Below the pieces are notes generated by a model. That model was not told where the DNA came from and searched no databases. It was given only the letters and a program-made list of their open reading frames with translations. The position numbers and the translations under genes were made by a program. Positions 10,577 through 19,890 of a stretch of 64,000 nucleotides of DNA are shown piece by piece (within the stretch, counting starts at the first letter, position 1; the number at the start of each line of letters is the position of its first letter). The DNA is from [Mycobacterium] crassicus (lineage in GTDB: Bacteria > Actinomycetota > Actinomycetes > Mycobacteriales > Mycobacteriaceae): assembly GCF_020181615.1 (NCBI RefSeq), contig NZ_CP084029.1, forward strand, positions 4,081,090-4,145,089, read 5' to 3'.

Positions 10577-11245
10577 GTGTTTATCCGGCGCGGTACGCCA
10601 AGCCGTCCGTTAACTCAGCTGGACCAACATCACCGGCGCGAACGCATGCTGGCCGCCGCATCGCGCCAGGCCGTCAATGGCTACGACGCGGTGCAGATAC
10701 GAGCTGTAGCGGACGCCGCTGGGGTATCTGTCAGCTCTGTATATCACTACTTTCCATCAAAGGACGGCCTGCTGCTGGAGTGCTTATACGCCTGGTTGTG
10801 CGAGTTCACGCCTGGCGAAGCGCCCGCTACCATCGGCGTGAGCAAGCCGCATCACCGACTGTTACGCATTCTCGAATCGCTTACTGGTGAACTGTCATTG
10901 GCACCACGACTCGCAGATGCCATGGCCCGCGCCTACTTGAATGCGACTGGAGCAGCTTCGAGGAAAGCCGACCTGGTGCGGGACCGGCTGATTCAGATCT
11001 TCACTGACGCCCTGCAGCACGAGGAACCCGATTGGCCCGACCACAACCACCAAGTGGCGGCACTGGTCACGGATGTGTGGATCGCGAATGTCCTTGCGGT
11101 TGCCCAAAGTCGGACCACCACGCGGGACCTGCTTCGGCGCCTCGGGCACGCTCTCTCCGCTATCAGCGAAAATGCCGACCAACGCCGTCATGCCGCGATT
11201 ATTTCGCGGCCCGCTCCCGCTGGATCTCCAGGGCGATGTCGATGA
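10577..11245 (+). CDS. TetR-family transcriptional regulator
   Basis: A 222-residue TetR-type repressor. The N-terminal helix-turn-helix covers about residues 20-65, with [19 protein letters not shown] as the recognition region. A longer all-helical ligand domain follows, including [17 protein letters not shown], reminiscent of KstR-type regulators. The GTG start has GAGAGAAGAGG 6 nt upstream. The gene's base composition is less GC-rich than its neighbours, with many A/T third positions, suggesting separate origin. It converges with, and overlaps by 47 bp, the aldolase gene at 11199. It likely controls one of the flanking operons. Confidence 0.85.
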   Translation: MFIRRGTPSRPLTQLDQHHRRERMLAAASRQAVNGYDAVQIRAVADAAGVSVSSVYHYFPSKDGLLLECLYAWLCEFTPGEAPATIGVSKPHHRLLRILESLTGELSLAPRLADAMARAYLNATGAASRKADLVRDRLIQIFTDALQHEEPDWPDHNHQVAALVTDVWIANVLAVAQSRTTTRDLLRRLGHALSAISENADQRRHAAIISRPAPAGSPGRCR

Positions 11246-12227
11246 GCTGGTCCTCCTGGCCGCCGATCAGCTTGCGCTGCCCGGCCCGGTGCAGCAGCTC
11301 GTGAGCGGGCACACCGTAACGCTCGCCCTGGCGCACCGCATGCTTGAGGAAGCTGGAGTACACCCCGGAATAACCCATGATCAGCGCGTTGCGGTCCAGC
11401 ACGCACTCGGCCGGCATCACCGGGCGCACCACTTCCTCGGCGGCATCGGCGATGTCGAAGAAGTCGATACCGGTCTTGATCCCGACCTTGTCGAACACCC
11501 CGATCAACGCTTCGACCGGGGCGTTACCCGCACCCGCACCGAACCGGCGCACCGAGCCGTCGATCTGCTTGGCACCGGCGCGCACCGCCTCCAGAGAGTT
11601 AGCGACACCGAGCCCAAGGTTCTCGTGACCATGAAAACCCACCTGAGCGTCGTCACCGAGCTCGGCGACCAACGCCTGCACCCGATCGCGAACACCTTCG
11701 AGCACCAGCGCACCGGCCGAGTCGACCACATACACGCACTGGCAGCCGGCATCAGCCATGATGCGGGCCTGGGTGGCCAGCTTCTCCGGGGACACGGTGT
11801 GGGCCATCATCAAGAACCCGACGGTCTCCAGGCCCAGCTCGCGGGCCAGCCCGAAGTGCTGGATGGAGACATCGGCCTCGGTGCAGTGGGTCGCGATCCG
11901 GCAGATCACCCCGCCGTTGCCCTGCGCCTGCTTCATGTCTTCCTTGGTCGCCACGCCAGGCAGCATCAGGAAGGCGATCTTGGCGTCGCGGGCCGTGGCC
12001 GCCGCGAGCTTGATCAACTCCTGATCGGGAGTCTTGGAGAACCCGTAGTTGAAGCTGGACCCGCCCAACCCGTCACCGTGGGTCACCTCGATCACCGGCA
12101 CTCCGGCGGCGTCGATCGCGGCGACGATCGCCGAGACCTCCTCGGGGGTGAACTGGTGCCGCTTGTGATGGCTGCCGTCGCGCAGCGAGGTGTCGGTGAT
12201 CCGCACATCGAAGATGTGGTCGCTCAT
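11199..12227 (-). CDS. hsaF: 4-hydroxy-2-oxovalerate aldolase
   Basis: A 342-residue DRE-TIM aldolase of the DmpG/BphI/HsaF family. It cleaves 4-hydroxy-2-oxoacids to pyruvate and an aldehyde, using Mn2+. Visible features are the catalytic Arg in [16 protein letters not shown] (Arg16, Asp17, His20/21), the metal-binding HGHEN near residue 200, and [13 protein letters not shown]. It begins at an ATG whose A is shared with the stop codon of the dehydrogenase gene (TAATG), with GGAGGAG just upstream. HsaF and HsaG form a complex that channels the aldehyde; the tight coupling fits that. No 2-hydroxypentadienoate hydratase (HsaE) is adjacent, which is unusual for this trio. Confidence 0.93.
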   Translation of the reverse strand: MSDHIFDVRITDTSLRDGSHHKRHQFTPEEVSAIVAAIDAAGVPVIEVTHGDGLGGSSFNYGFSKTPDQELIKLAAATARDAKIAFLMLPGVATKEDMKQAQGNGGVICRIATHCTEADVSIQHFGLARELGLETVGFLMMAHTVSPEKLATQARIMADAGCQCVYVVDSAGALVLEGVRDRVQALVAELGDDAQVGFHGHENLGLGVANSLEAVRAGAKQIDGSVRRFGAGAGNAPVEALIGVFDKVGIKTGIDFFDIADAAEEVVRPVMPAECVLDRNALIMGYSGVYSSFLKHAVRQGERYGVPAHELLHRAGQRKLIGGQEDQLIDIALEIQRERAAK

Positions 12228-13156
12228 TACGCTCCTCCAGCCTTTGCTGCCGCCATCTCGCGGGCGATCTCCTCGCCGACCTTGGTGGCGGCGGCGGTCA
12301 TGATGTCCAGGTTCCCCGCATAGGCGGGGAGGTAATCGCCGGCACCCTCGACCTCGACGAACGTGGTGACCACGGCACGCCCGCCGGAGTTCAGCGACGG
12401 CTCGTCGAACTGCGGCTCGTTGAGCAGCCGGTAGCCCGGCACGTAGGTCTGCACCTGGGCGACGACATCCTTGATCGACGCGGTGATCGCGTCACGGTCA
12501 GCATCCTCGGGGATCTGGCAGAAGATGGTGTCACGCATGATCATCGGCGGATCGGCGGGATTCAAGATGATGATCGCCTTACCGCGCTCGGCACCACCGA
12601 TGGTCTGCACACCCGCCGAGGTGGTCTTGGTGAACTCGTCGATATTGGCCCGCGTGCCCGGCCCGGCCGACACACTCGCCACGCTGGCCACGATCTCCGC
12701 ATACGGCACCGTGCCGCCCTGGGCTTTGACCGCGCGGGTAACCGCATACACGATCGGAATGGTGGCCTGGCCACCGCAGGTGATCATGTTGACGTTCGGC
12801 GCATCCACATGCTCATGCAGGTTTGCCGGCGGAATCACCGCCGGACCCACCGCGGCCGGAGTCAGGTCAATGGCCCGGATGCCGGCGGCCTCGTACTTAG
12901 GCGCGTACGCCTTGTGCACGTAGGCACTAGTGGCCTCGAAGACGAAGTCCGGCTTCTCATCCAAGGCCAGCAGCCAGTCCGCCCCCTCAGCCGAAGTCTC
13001 CAGACCAAGCTTGCGGGCTCGGGCCAAGCCCTCAGACTCCGGGTCGATACCGATCATCCAGCGCGGCTCCAGCCACTCCGAACGCAGCAGTTTGTACAGC
13101 AGGTCGGTGCTGATGTTGCCCGACCCGACAATCGCCACCGAGACTTTAGCAGCCAT
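12227..13156 (-). CDS. hsaG: Acetaldehyde/propanal dehydrogenase (acylating)
   Basis: A 309-residue acylating aldehyde dehydrogenase of the DmpF/BphJ/HsaG family. It converts the aldolase's acetaldehyde or propanal to acyl-CoA with NAD+ and CoA. The nucleotide motif GSGNIS lies near residue 12, and the catalytic Cys is in [11 protein letters not shown]. Further conserved segments are [14 protein letters not shown] and [12 protein letters not shown]. The ATG at 13156 has a near-perfect AAGGAGG 5 nt upstream. It lies 53 bp downstream of a 3-alpha-HSD-like SDR on the same strand and overlaps the aldolase by one nucleotide. Confidence 0.93.
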   Translation of the reverse strand: MAAKVSVAIVGSGNISTDLLYKLLRSEWLEPRWMIGIDPESEGLARARKLGLETSAEGADWLLALDEKPDFVFEATSAYVHKAYAPKYEAAGIRAIDLTPAAVGPAVIPPANLHEHVDAPNVNMITCGGQATIPIVYAVTRAVKAQGGTVPYAEIVASVASVSAGPGTRANIDEFTKTTSAGVQTIGGAERGKAIIILNPADPPMIMRDTIFCQIPEDADRDAITASIKDVVAQVQTYVPGYRLLNEPQFDEPSLNSGGRAVVTTFVEVEGAGDYLPAYAGNLDIMTAAATKVGEEIAREMAAAKAGGA

Positions 13157-13209
13157 GTCAACCTCCTTTACTTGAAAATCATTCGGACGGGGATCAACGG
13201 TCATCGAAC

Positions 13210-14061
13210 TCAGCGTTTGGACCGCCCATAACCGAGGAAACGCACCAGGTAGCGAGGCAGACTGTTGACGGGCACGGCGACCGGCCAGGAATCGGCGCGG
13301 AAGTAGGAATCAGAGCCTCCGTCCACGAAAACGACGCTGCCACACATAAAGTCAGCTGCGTCGGAGAGCATGAACAACATCCAGTCGGCGAGCTGGCCTG
13401 CGTCGCCGTAGCCTCCTACCGGTACCGGAAACGCCTTGACCGACTTGGCTTCTTTCGGATTGGCTAGCTGTTCGGCCAGCAGAGGGGTCATGATCGCCCC
13501 CGGAGCGAGCACGTTGAGGCGGATGCCCACGCCGGCCCAGTCTCCGGTGACCGCGTGGCGGCGCACCCAGCGCGACACCGCGATCTTCGACGCCGCATAG
13601 ATGATGGCCGCCGAATTCTTGCCGAAGAGCTGGACCGCGCGCAGCGCTTTGTCCACGTCACCGGCGAGCAAGGCGCGGATCGCGCGGCGAGGTACCAGCG
13701 GTGTGGTCGTAGTCGAATTGCTTCCGATGACAACCACCTTGGCCCGCTGGGTACGAGCCAGAGCCGGCCGCAAGGCTGTCAACAAGTCGACGACGCCGAA
13801 GTAGTTGACCTGGGCGATCAAACGTTGCCGTCCGCGTATCGGGCCCAAACCAGCTGCAAGTACGGCGCCGTCGAGAATGCCGCCTGAGTTCTCCAGCGCG
13901 CCTTCGGCGGCCGCCTGGCGTCCCTCCGCGGTCGACAGGTCAGCCCGTATCTCCGCGTCTTGGATATCGATGCCGATGACGGTATGCCCGGCAGCTCGAA
14001 GCTTTTCGGCGGCCTGATGCCCCATGCCCGATGCCGATCCAGTCACTACGTACGTCCCCAA
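13210..14061 (-). CDS. 3-alpha-hydroxysteroid dehydrogenase-like SDR
   Basis: A 283-residue SDR with unusual features shared with bacterial 3-alpha-hydroxysteroid dehydrogenase/carbonyl reductases. These are the cofactor motif TGSASGMG, the segment [19 protein letters not shown] after beta-2, AAGLGP in place of NNAG, and [11 protein letters not shown]. An enlarged loop follows (about 30 residues, around [15 protein letters not shown]) before the YAASKIAV active site, then [14 protein letters not shown]. It begins at TTG 14061 with GAGAGG about 7 nt upstream. C3 hydroxyl oxidation is therefore a reasonable activity, pointing to a 3-hydroxysteroid substrate. It precedes hsaG-hsaF on the same strand. 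Confidence 0.8.
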   Translation of the reverse strand: MGTYVVTGSASGMGHQAAEKLRAAGHTVIGIDIQDAEIRADLSTAEGRQAAAEGALENSGGILDGAVLAAGLGPIRGRQRLIAQVNYFGVVDLLTALRPALARTQRAKVVVIGSNSTTTTPLVPRRAIRALLAGDVDKALRAVQLFGKNSAAIIYAASKIAVSRWVRRHAVTGDWAGVGIRLNVLAPGAIMTPLLAEQLANPKEAKSVKAFPVPVGGYGDAGQLADWMLFMLSDAADFMCGSVVFVDGGSDSYFRADSWPVAVPVNSLPRYLVRFLGYGRSKR

Positions 14062-14178
14062 TGAGCACCTCTCAGTATCGTTAACCGTGATTCGGGCCGC
14101 CGGTGAGAAGAGCTCTCCTCATCCAATCCAAGGCTCGACTCAGAGACGTTGGTGCACTCGGGACGTCTGAGATGTGCT

Positions 14179-15024
14179 TCATCTCCCCTGTCGCTGGGTG
14201 CTGCCGGCGTCCACCGGAAGGGCGACGGCCGTGACGTAGCGGGCCTCGTCGGACACCAGGAACAGGCACGCATTGGCCACGTCCACTGGTTCCACCCACG
14301 GAATGTCGAGCATGTTCATCGCCTTGGCTGCGTCGGCGAACTCGTCTCGTGTGGGTGGCCGCTGCAGGTCCGGACGAAAGGCGCCCCGCACAGCATCGTT
14401 CTGAATGAGTGGAGTGTCGACATTCGTCGGATGGACTGTGTTGACCCGAACACGGTGCGGGGCTAACTCATTGGCAAGACTGCGCATCAGCCCGACCATT
14501 CCGTGTTTGGCCGCAGTGTAGTGGGCGACACCGGACAAACCTCGGAGCCCAGCGATGGAGCTCACCAGAACCATTGCACCACCTCCGCGCGCGATCAGGT
14601 GCGGTGCGCTCACCTGACAGGTATGGAACACGCCGGTGAGATTGACGTCCAGCATTGCCCGCCAGGCTTCTTCCGGCAGGTCGACCGCAGATCCGCGGGA
14701 AGTGATTCCCGCGGTGGCGCAGACGATATCGAGTCCGCTGTGCCGGCTGACTGCGTTGTCGACAGCTGCGCGCAGCGCCTCCTTATCGCGTACATCCGCC
14801 ACCGCCGCTGTCATCCGGCCGCCGACGGCGCCTACCTGGCGGACGGTCTCAGCAAGGTCCTCGGGGGTGGAGTGCGGCACCCGGGCCGTATCGATCGGAC
14901 CGCACAAATCAATGCCGATGATGTCGGCGCCCTCTTGGGCGAACCGCACCGCCTGCGCCCGCCCGATTCCACGGGCCGCGCCGCTGATCAGCGCGACCTT
15001 TCCGGCAAGTCGAGGAATCGTCAT
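14179..15024 (-). CDS. Mycofactocin-type SDR family oxidoreductase
   Basis: A 281-residue SDR with the insertion typical of mycofactocin-coupled dehydrogenases (TIGR03971 group). After beta-2 the sequence IDLCGPIDTARVPHST runs into PEDLAETVRQVGAVG, before the ADVRD motif. Other landmarks are SGAARGIG, ATAG in place of NNAG, VLVSSIAG, YTAAKHG, and the C-terminal WVEPVDVANACLFLVSDEA. These enzymes hold NAD tightly and pass electrons to the peptide-derived cofactor mycofactocin. The biosynthesis genes (mftA-F) are not in this window. The start overlaps the stop of the next mycofactocin-type SDR by 4 nt (ATGA). Confidence 0.85.
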   Translation of the reverse strand: MTIPRLAGKVALISGAARGIGRAQAVRFAQEGADIIGIDLCGPIDTARVPHSTPEDLAETVRQVGAVGGRMTAAVADVRDKEALRAAVDNAVSRHSGLDIVCATAGITSRGSAVDLPEEAWRAMLDVNLTGVFHTCQVSAPHLIARGGGAMVLVSSIAGLRGLSGVAHYTAAKHGMVGLMRSLANELAPHRVRVNTVHPTNVDTPLIQNDAVRGAFRPDLQRPPTRDEFADAAKAMNMLDIPWVEPVDVANACLFLVSDEARYVTAVALPVDAGSTQRQGR

Positions 15025-15818
15025 GTCTTCTGGGTCAATCCGGCATCGACCACCAGCTGAGCTCCGGTGATATACCGGGCGTCGTCGGAGGCCAGGAACA
15101 CCGCGGCGTTGGCAACGTCATGCGGCTCCACCCACGGCACACTGAGCAGATTGCGCGCCGTCAGGATCTTGACCGCGTCGGCTTCGGTCGGATTATCGAG
15201 GTCGGGGCAGAGCCGTCGGTAGGTCGCTTCGTTGCGGACCAGCGGCGTGGCCACCGCGCCGGGGTGCACGGTGTTCACCCGGATCCCGTATGGGCCCAGT
15301 TCGTTGGCGAGTGTGCGGGCCAGTCCCACTGCAGCATGCTTGCTGGCGGTGTAGTGCGCGGTATCAGCCGGACCACGAATTCCGCTGGTCGAATTGATGA
15401 TAACGATCGAACCGCCCGGCCTCAGATGTGGTGCGGCGGCCTTGACGGTATGCCACACACCGGTGAGATTGACATCGAGCGCGTCCTGCCAGACGTCGTC
15501 GGGCAGTTCCCAGACCGGAGCTCCGGGAGCGTGGACTCCGGCATTGGCGATCACGATGTCCAGACCGCCCAGTGCTGTCACGCCGGCATCGACGGCAGCC
15601 GACAACGAAGGAAGATCCCGGACATCGGCGATGCCGGTGAAGCATCGCCGTTTCTCATCAACCAGTACTGTCGCCATCATTGCCAGATCGTCTGCCGCGC
15701 TGCATCGGTCAATCGCGATAATGTCTGCGCCGGCCGCGGCAAGCCGCTCGCAGTGGGCACGGCCCGTACCACGCGCAGCGCCCGTGACCGCGGCGACTTT
15801 GCCGGCCAGGTTCGGCAT
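15021..15818 (-). CDS. Mycofactocin-type SDR family oxidoreductase (short insertion)
   Basis: A 265-residue SDR closely related to the gene downstream: TGAARGTG, ANAG, INSTSGIRG, YTASKHA, RVNTVHPGAVATPL and WVEPHDVANAAVFLASDDA. The insertion after beta-2 (IDRCSAADDLAMMATVL) is about 16 residues shorter than in its neighbour, so dependence on mycofactocin is likely but less certain. I chose the ATG at 15818, which shares one nucleotide with the BVMO stop codon, since the nucleotide-binding motif follows directly. It is the second gene of a BVMO-SDR-SDR operon. Confidence 0.82.
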   Translation of the reverse strand: MPNLAGKVAAVTGAARGTGRAHCERLAAAGADIIAIDRCSAADDLAMMATVLVDEKRRCFTGIADVRDLPSLSAAVDAGVTALGGLDIVIANAGVHAPGAPVWELPDDVWQDALDVNLTGVWHTVKAAAPHLRPGGSIVIINSTSGIRGPADTAHYTASKHAAVGLARTLANELGPYGIRVNTVHPGAVATPLVRNEATYRRLCPDLDNPTEADAVKILTARNLLSVPWVEPHDVANAAVFLASDDARYITGAQLVVDAGLTQKT

Positions 15819-17440
15819 CAGGGCGCCTTGAGCAGGGCGAATCCCTTGTACCCCGCGTCGGCAACCTCGGCACAAATATCGAGGTAGGTTGCGAAGCCGC
15901 CGATGAAAAGCATGAATACGCGGGGCTTTCCCGGCACGTTGGCCCCCACATACCATGAGTTCGCCTTGGGAAAGAGGGTGGCGTCGGCTCGCTGATTGCA
16001 TTCGGTAACCCAGGCATCGACGGCAGCGGAGGTGGCTTCCATGGCCGCGTAACCATGCTTGTCCAGATAGACGATGGCCTCGGAGATCCACTGGATGTGT
16101 GCCTCAGCATGCAGAACCATATTGGCCAAGACCGCCGGCGCTCCCGGCCCGGACACCAGGAACAGATTGGGGAATCCGTCGACACCGAGACCGAGGTAGG
16201 TGCGCGGGCCGTGCGACCAATCATCGACCAGCTTCTGACCCCCGCGACCGACGATATCGATCTTGGCCAGGGTGCCGGTCATGGCGTCGAAACCGGTCGC
16301 CAGGACGAGGGCGTCGAGGTCGTAGTGCACCTCGGACGTCGCGACGCCCGATTCGTCGATCGACTCGATCGGGGTCTTGCGAACACTGACCAATGTGACG
16401 TTCGAGCGATTGAACGTTTGGAAATAGTTGGTGTCGGTGCAGATTCGCTTGGTGCCGATCGGATGATCATTGGGTATCAGCAGTTCGGCGACTTCGGGGT
16501 CATCGATCACCGCCCGAATCTTGCCTTCGTAAAACTTTCGAGCCTCCTCATTAGCCTCGATGTCGATCATCTGGTCAGCGAAAGTCTTGGAGAACAGCAC
16601 CCCGCCCAGCTGCCAGCGTTCCTCGAAGGCCGCCCGGCGCTCTTCGGGACTGGCTTGCATGGTCAACTTCGGGTGTGCCACATGCGGCGACCCTCCGCCA
16701 CTGCGCCAGGACAACCGGCGCCGTTCGCCGTAGGTGGCCTTGGCGTGTGCGATCTCCTCGGCGGTCAACGGGCGGTTGCCCGCGGGCACGCTGTAGTTCG
16801 GGCTGCGCTGGAAGACGACCAGCTGCGCGGCCTGTTCGGCGATGAGTGGAATCGACTGCACACCCGAGGAACCGGTCCCGATGACGCCGACCCGCTTTCC
16901 AGTGAAGTCCACTCCTTCGTGCGGCCAGTGCGCGGTGTGATAGATCGGGCCGCCAAAGGTCTCCAGCCCCGGGATATCCGGAGTCAAGGGTGAGGACAGC
17001 GGCCCGGTGGCCATCACCACGAAGCGCGCGACGACGGTTTCTCCGTTGTCGGTAGCGATCGTCCACCGCATCGAGTCCTCGTCGAGAACGGCCGAGACCA
17101 CCCTGGTGTTGAACGTGATCCCCGCCCGCAGGTCCAGCTTGTCGGCGACCCAGTTGATGTAGTCGAGGATCTCGGACTGGGTGGCGTACTTCTCGGTCCA
17201 GGTCCACTCCTGCTGCAACTCATCGGAGAACGAATAGCAGTAGTCCAGGCTCTCGACATCGCAGCGCGCTCCCGGGTACCGGTTGTAGTACCAGGTCCCT
17301 CCGACTTCGGGTGCCGCTTCGAAGACGCGTACCGACAGCCCCTGCTGGCGGAACCTATGCAGGGCATACAGGCCACCGAACCCCGCACCCACCACGATGA
17401 CGTCGACATTGCTTTCGGTCGCGCTGCTCACGGCGGCCAC
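15818..17440 (-). CDS. Baeyer-Villiger monooxygenase, steroid monooxygenase-like
   Basis: A 540-residue type I BVMO and a clear paralogue of the one at 8806. FAD motif GAGFGG is near residue 19, the fingerprint F-G-G-P-I-Y-H-T-A-H-W-P near 165, and NADPH motif GTGSSG near 190. [13 protein letters not shown] becomes [13 protein letters not shown] here, and RRRLSWRSGGGSPH is kept. Start codons GTG 17440 and GTG 17431 are both possible. It is coupled by a 1-nt overlap to two mycofactocin-type SDRs that probably supply its ketone, and it is divergent from the KshB-like reductase. Two near-duplicates in one cluster suggest different ketone positions or substrates. Confidence 0.87.
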   Translation of the reverse strand: MAAVSSATESNVDVIVVGAGFGGLYALHRFRQQGLSVRVFEAAPEVGGTWYYNRYPGARCDVESLDYCYSFSDELQQEWTWTEKYATQSEILDYINWVADKLDLRAGITFNTRVVSAVLDEDSMRWTIATDNGETVVARFVVMATGPLSSPLTPDIPGLETFGGPIYHTAHWPHEGVDFTGKRVGVIGTGSSGVQSIPLIAEQAAQLVVFQRSPNYSVPAGNRPLTAEEIAHAKATYGERRRLSWRSGGGSPHVAHPKLTMQASPEERRAAFEERWQLGGVLFSKTFADQMIDIEANEEARKFYEGKIRAVIDDPEVAELLIPNDHPIGTKRICTDTNYFQTFNRSNVTLVSVRKTPIESIDESGVATSEVHYDLDALVLATGFDAMTGTLAKIDIVGRGGQKLVDDWSHGPRTYLGLGVDGFPNLFLVSGPGAPAVLANMVLHAEAHIQWISEAIVYLDKHGYAAMEATSAAVDAWVTECNQRADATLFPKANSWYVGANVPGKPRVFMLFIGGFATYLDICAEVADAGYKGFALLKAP

Positions 17441-17552
17441 CGTAGGCGGTCACCGAGGATTCCGGCGCCGACACTTCCCGGTCAACGGGCATCGGGAAAT
17501 TTCTCCCGGCCACCGGTGATGTCGGTCCGGGGAATTCCCTCGCCCGCTCACA

Positions 17553-18623
17553 ATGTCGGCCATGACCGATGCAGGATCTGCCGGCCGAGCCGGGGACGGC
17601 ACACGCGCCGCAGCACTGACCGTCACAGCCATCATCGAGGAAAGCCGCGACGCGAAGTCGGTGGTGCTGGCGATTCCCGAAGAGCATCAGGACCGATTCG
17701 ACTACCGACCGGGGCAGTTCCTGACGGTGCGCGTACCAAGCGCCCTAACCGGGTCGGCCGCCCGTTGCTACTCGCTGGCAAGTTCTCCGCACACCGATGC
17801 CGCGCACAAAGTCACCGTCAAGCGTACGAATGGCGGATACGTATCGAATTGGCTGTGCGACAACGTTTCCGTCGGCGACACCATCGAGGCCCTTCCGCCG
17901 TCAGGGCAATTCACGCCCGCGGATCTGGACGCGGATTTTCTGTTATGGGCGGCAGGAAGCGGCGTCACCCCAGTGATGTCGATCCTCAAGTCGGCGCTGG
18001 CTGCCGGCACCGGACGGGTGGTGCTGTGCTATGCCAACCGCGACGAGAGCTCGGTCATCTTCGCGGCCGAGTTGCGAGACCTGGCTGCGCAATACGCCGG
18101 TCGGCTCACAGTTCTGCACTGGCTCGAGTCGATCCAGGGCCTGCCTACCCGCGCTCAGATGGGCGGCTTCGCCCGGATGTTCACCAGCTACCAGTCATTC
18201 GTATGCGGCCCCGAACCGTTCATGGCGGTGGTGAAAGAAGCGCTGAGCGAGGCGGGCGTGCCACGCGAGAACATTCACCTCGAAGTGTTCCAGTCACTCA
18301 CCGGTGACCCATTTGCTGAAGTCGCGATCGAAGATTTCGCCGGCGATGCCGAAGCGGCCGACGCGGAGGTCACTCTCGACGGGCAAACCCATCGCCTCTG
18401 TTGGCCCAAGTCCCGCAACCTGGTTGACGTGATGCTCGCAGCGGGCCTCGACGTTCCGTTCTCCTGCCGGGAGGGCAACTGCGGCTCGTGTGCGGCAACG
18501 GTAGTCGAAGGACAGGTCGATTTGGGCAATGCCGCGATCCTCGAACCCGAAGACATCGCCGAGGGGTTGTTCCTGGCCTGCCAGGCACGTCCGTTGTCCG
18601 ACAAGCTGCATGTCGAGTTTTGA
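17553..18623 (+). CDS. kshB: 3-ketosteroid 9-alpha-monooxygenase reductase-like (KshB)
   Basis: A 356-residue class IA oxygenase reductase: an N-terminal FAD domain with RCYSLASSP near residue 70, an NAD domain with GSGVTPVMSILK and VCGPEPFM, and a C-terminal plant-type [2Fe-2S] domain with Cys ligands in CREGNCGSC and the fourth in LACQARP. This order and length are those of KshB, which feeds electrons to the Rieske oxygenase KshA; a KshA-like protein lies 26 kb away at 44613. ATG 17553 and ATG 17562 are both possible starts. It leads a plus-strand run with HsaA-, HsaC- and KstD-like genes. It could instead serve another Rieske oxygenase. Confidence 0.85.
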   Translation: MSAMTDAGSAGRAGDGTRAAALTVTAIIEESRDAKSVVLAIPEEHQDRFDYRPGQFLTVRVPSALTGSAARCYSLASSPHTDAAHKVTVKRTNGGYVSNWLCDNVSVGDTIEALPPSGQFTPADLDADFLLWAAGSGVTPVMSILKSALAAGTGRVVLCYANRDESSVIFAAELRDLAAQYAGRLTVLHWLESIQGLPTRAQMGGFARMFTSYQSFVCGPEPFMAVVKEALSEAGVPRENIHLEVFQSLTGDPFAEVAIEDFAGDAEAADAEVTLDGQTHRLCWPKSRNLVDVMLAAGLDVPFSCREGNCGSCAATVVEGQVDLGNAAILEPEDIAEGLFLACQARPLSDKLHVEF

Positions 18624-18698
18624 TCCCGAGGGTGAATGTCGTCCGCTCACCGGGACGAGGCCGGCAACCACGCACTCCCCACGTCCACCATCGTTGGC

Positions 18699-19880
18699 AT
18701 GACTAAACGGGTGATCGACCGCATCGCGGAGCTAGCCGACCAGCTGCGCGAGCAAGCCGAAGAAGCCGAGAAGATCGGCAAGCTGACCGACAACACTGTC
18801 AAGTCGATGAAGGAGATCGGCAGTATTCGGCTGTTGCAGTCGAAGAAGCACGGCGGGCTGGAGGTGCACCCCCGTGAGTTCGCCGAAACAGTGATGGCGA
18901 CCGCCGCCCTGGATCCGTCCGCGGGGTGGATCAATGGCGTGGTCGGCGTTCACCCCTACCAGCTCGCCTACGCCGACCCTCGAGTCGGCGACGAGATCTG
19001 GGCAGACGATGTCGACACCTGGGTGGCTTCGCCCTACGCACCACAAGGCGTTGCCAAGCCGGTTGAGGGTGGTTACCTCTTCAACGGCCGTTGGCAGTTC
19101 AGTTCGGGCACCGACCACTGTGACTGGATCATTCTGGGCGCCATGATCGGCGACGCCGAGGGAAAGCCGTTGATGCCCCCGCAGATGTTGCACATGATCC
19201 TGCCGCGCAAGGACTACCAGATCGTCGAGGATTCCTGGGACGTCGTGGGATTGCGCGGCACCGGTTCCAAGGACGTCATCGTCTCCAATGCCTTTGTGCC
19301 GAGCTACCGCACGATGGACGCGCTGGAAGTTATGGACGGCACCGCCCAACGCGAGGCCGGAATGACCGAGGCGCTCTATTTGATGCCCTGGTCAACGATG
19401 TTCCCGCTGGGCATTTCTTCTGCGACTATCGGCATCGCCGAGGGTGCCTTGGCCGCCGCGCTGGATTACCAGCGCTCGCGGGTGAATTCCAGCGGTGTTG
19501 CAATCAAGGATGACCCCTATGTGATGTTCGCGATCGGTGAAGCCGCCGCCGACATCAACGCAGCTCGTCAGGAACTCCTGGCCAACGCCGACCGGATATA
19601 TGACATGGTTGCCGCCGGCAAGGAGGTCTCGTTCGAGGATCGAGCGGCTGGGCGCCGCACACAGATTCGCGCGGTATGGCGCGCGGTCTCCGCGGTCGAC
19701 GAACTCTTCGCCCGGTGCGGCGGAAACGCGACGCGGATGGACAAGCCCCTGCAGCGGTACTGGCGCGATGTCCATGTCGGACAGGTGCATGCCATCCACG
19801 CCCCGGGAACGGTCTATCACGCCTCGGCACTGAGCTCGCTCGGCGTGGACCCACAGGGCCCGCTGCGGGCAATGATTTAG
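18699..19880 (+). CDS. hsaA: HsaA-type flavin-dependent monooxygenase
   Basis: A 393-residue protein, the same length as HsaA, the oxygenase that hydroxylates 3-HSA to the catechol 3,4-DHSA in steroid A/B-ring degradation. Typical segments are SIRLLQSKKHGG near 45, DPSAGWINGVVGVHPYQLA, GRWQFSSGTDHCDW, VGLRGTGSKDV and RYWRDVHVGQVHAIH near the end. I chose ATG 18699 for its length match. It is followed after 10 nt by the extradiol dioxygenase gene, the next step of the pathway, which strengthens the assignment over the other two HsaA-like genes (5051, 5987). Confidence 0.82.
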   Translation: MTKRVIDRIAELADQLREQAEEAEKIGKLTDNTVKSMKEIGSIRLLQSKKHGGLEVHPREFAETVMATAALDPSAGWINGVVGVHPYQLAYADPRVGDEIWADDVDTWVASPYAPQGVAKPVEGGYLFNGRWQFSSGTDHCDWIILGAMIGDAEGKPLMPPQMLHMILPRKDYQIVEDSWDVVGLRGTGSKDVIVSNAFVPSYRTMDALEVMDGTAQREAGMTEALYLMPWSTMFPLGISSATIGIAEGALAAALDYQRSRVNSSGVAIKDDPYVMFAIGEAAADINAARQELLANADRIYDMVAAGKEVSFEDRAAGRRTQIRAVWRAVSAVDELFARCGGNATRMDKPLQRYWRDVHVGQVHAIHAPGTVYHASALSSLGVDPQGPLRAMI

Positions 19881-19890
19881 GGGACGCCCA

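Noticed and set aside
14139..14171. Imperfect hairpin CTCAGA..TCTGAG between two SDR genes
   Set aside because: It has a bulge, a long loop and no T-tract, and sits between co-directional genes; not convincing as a terminator.
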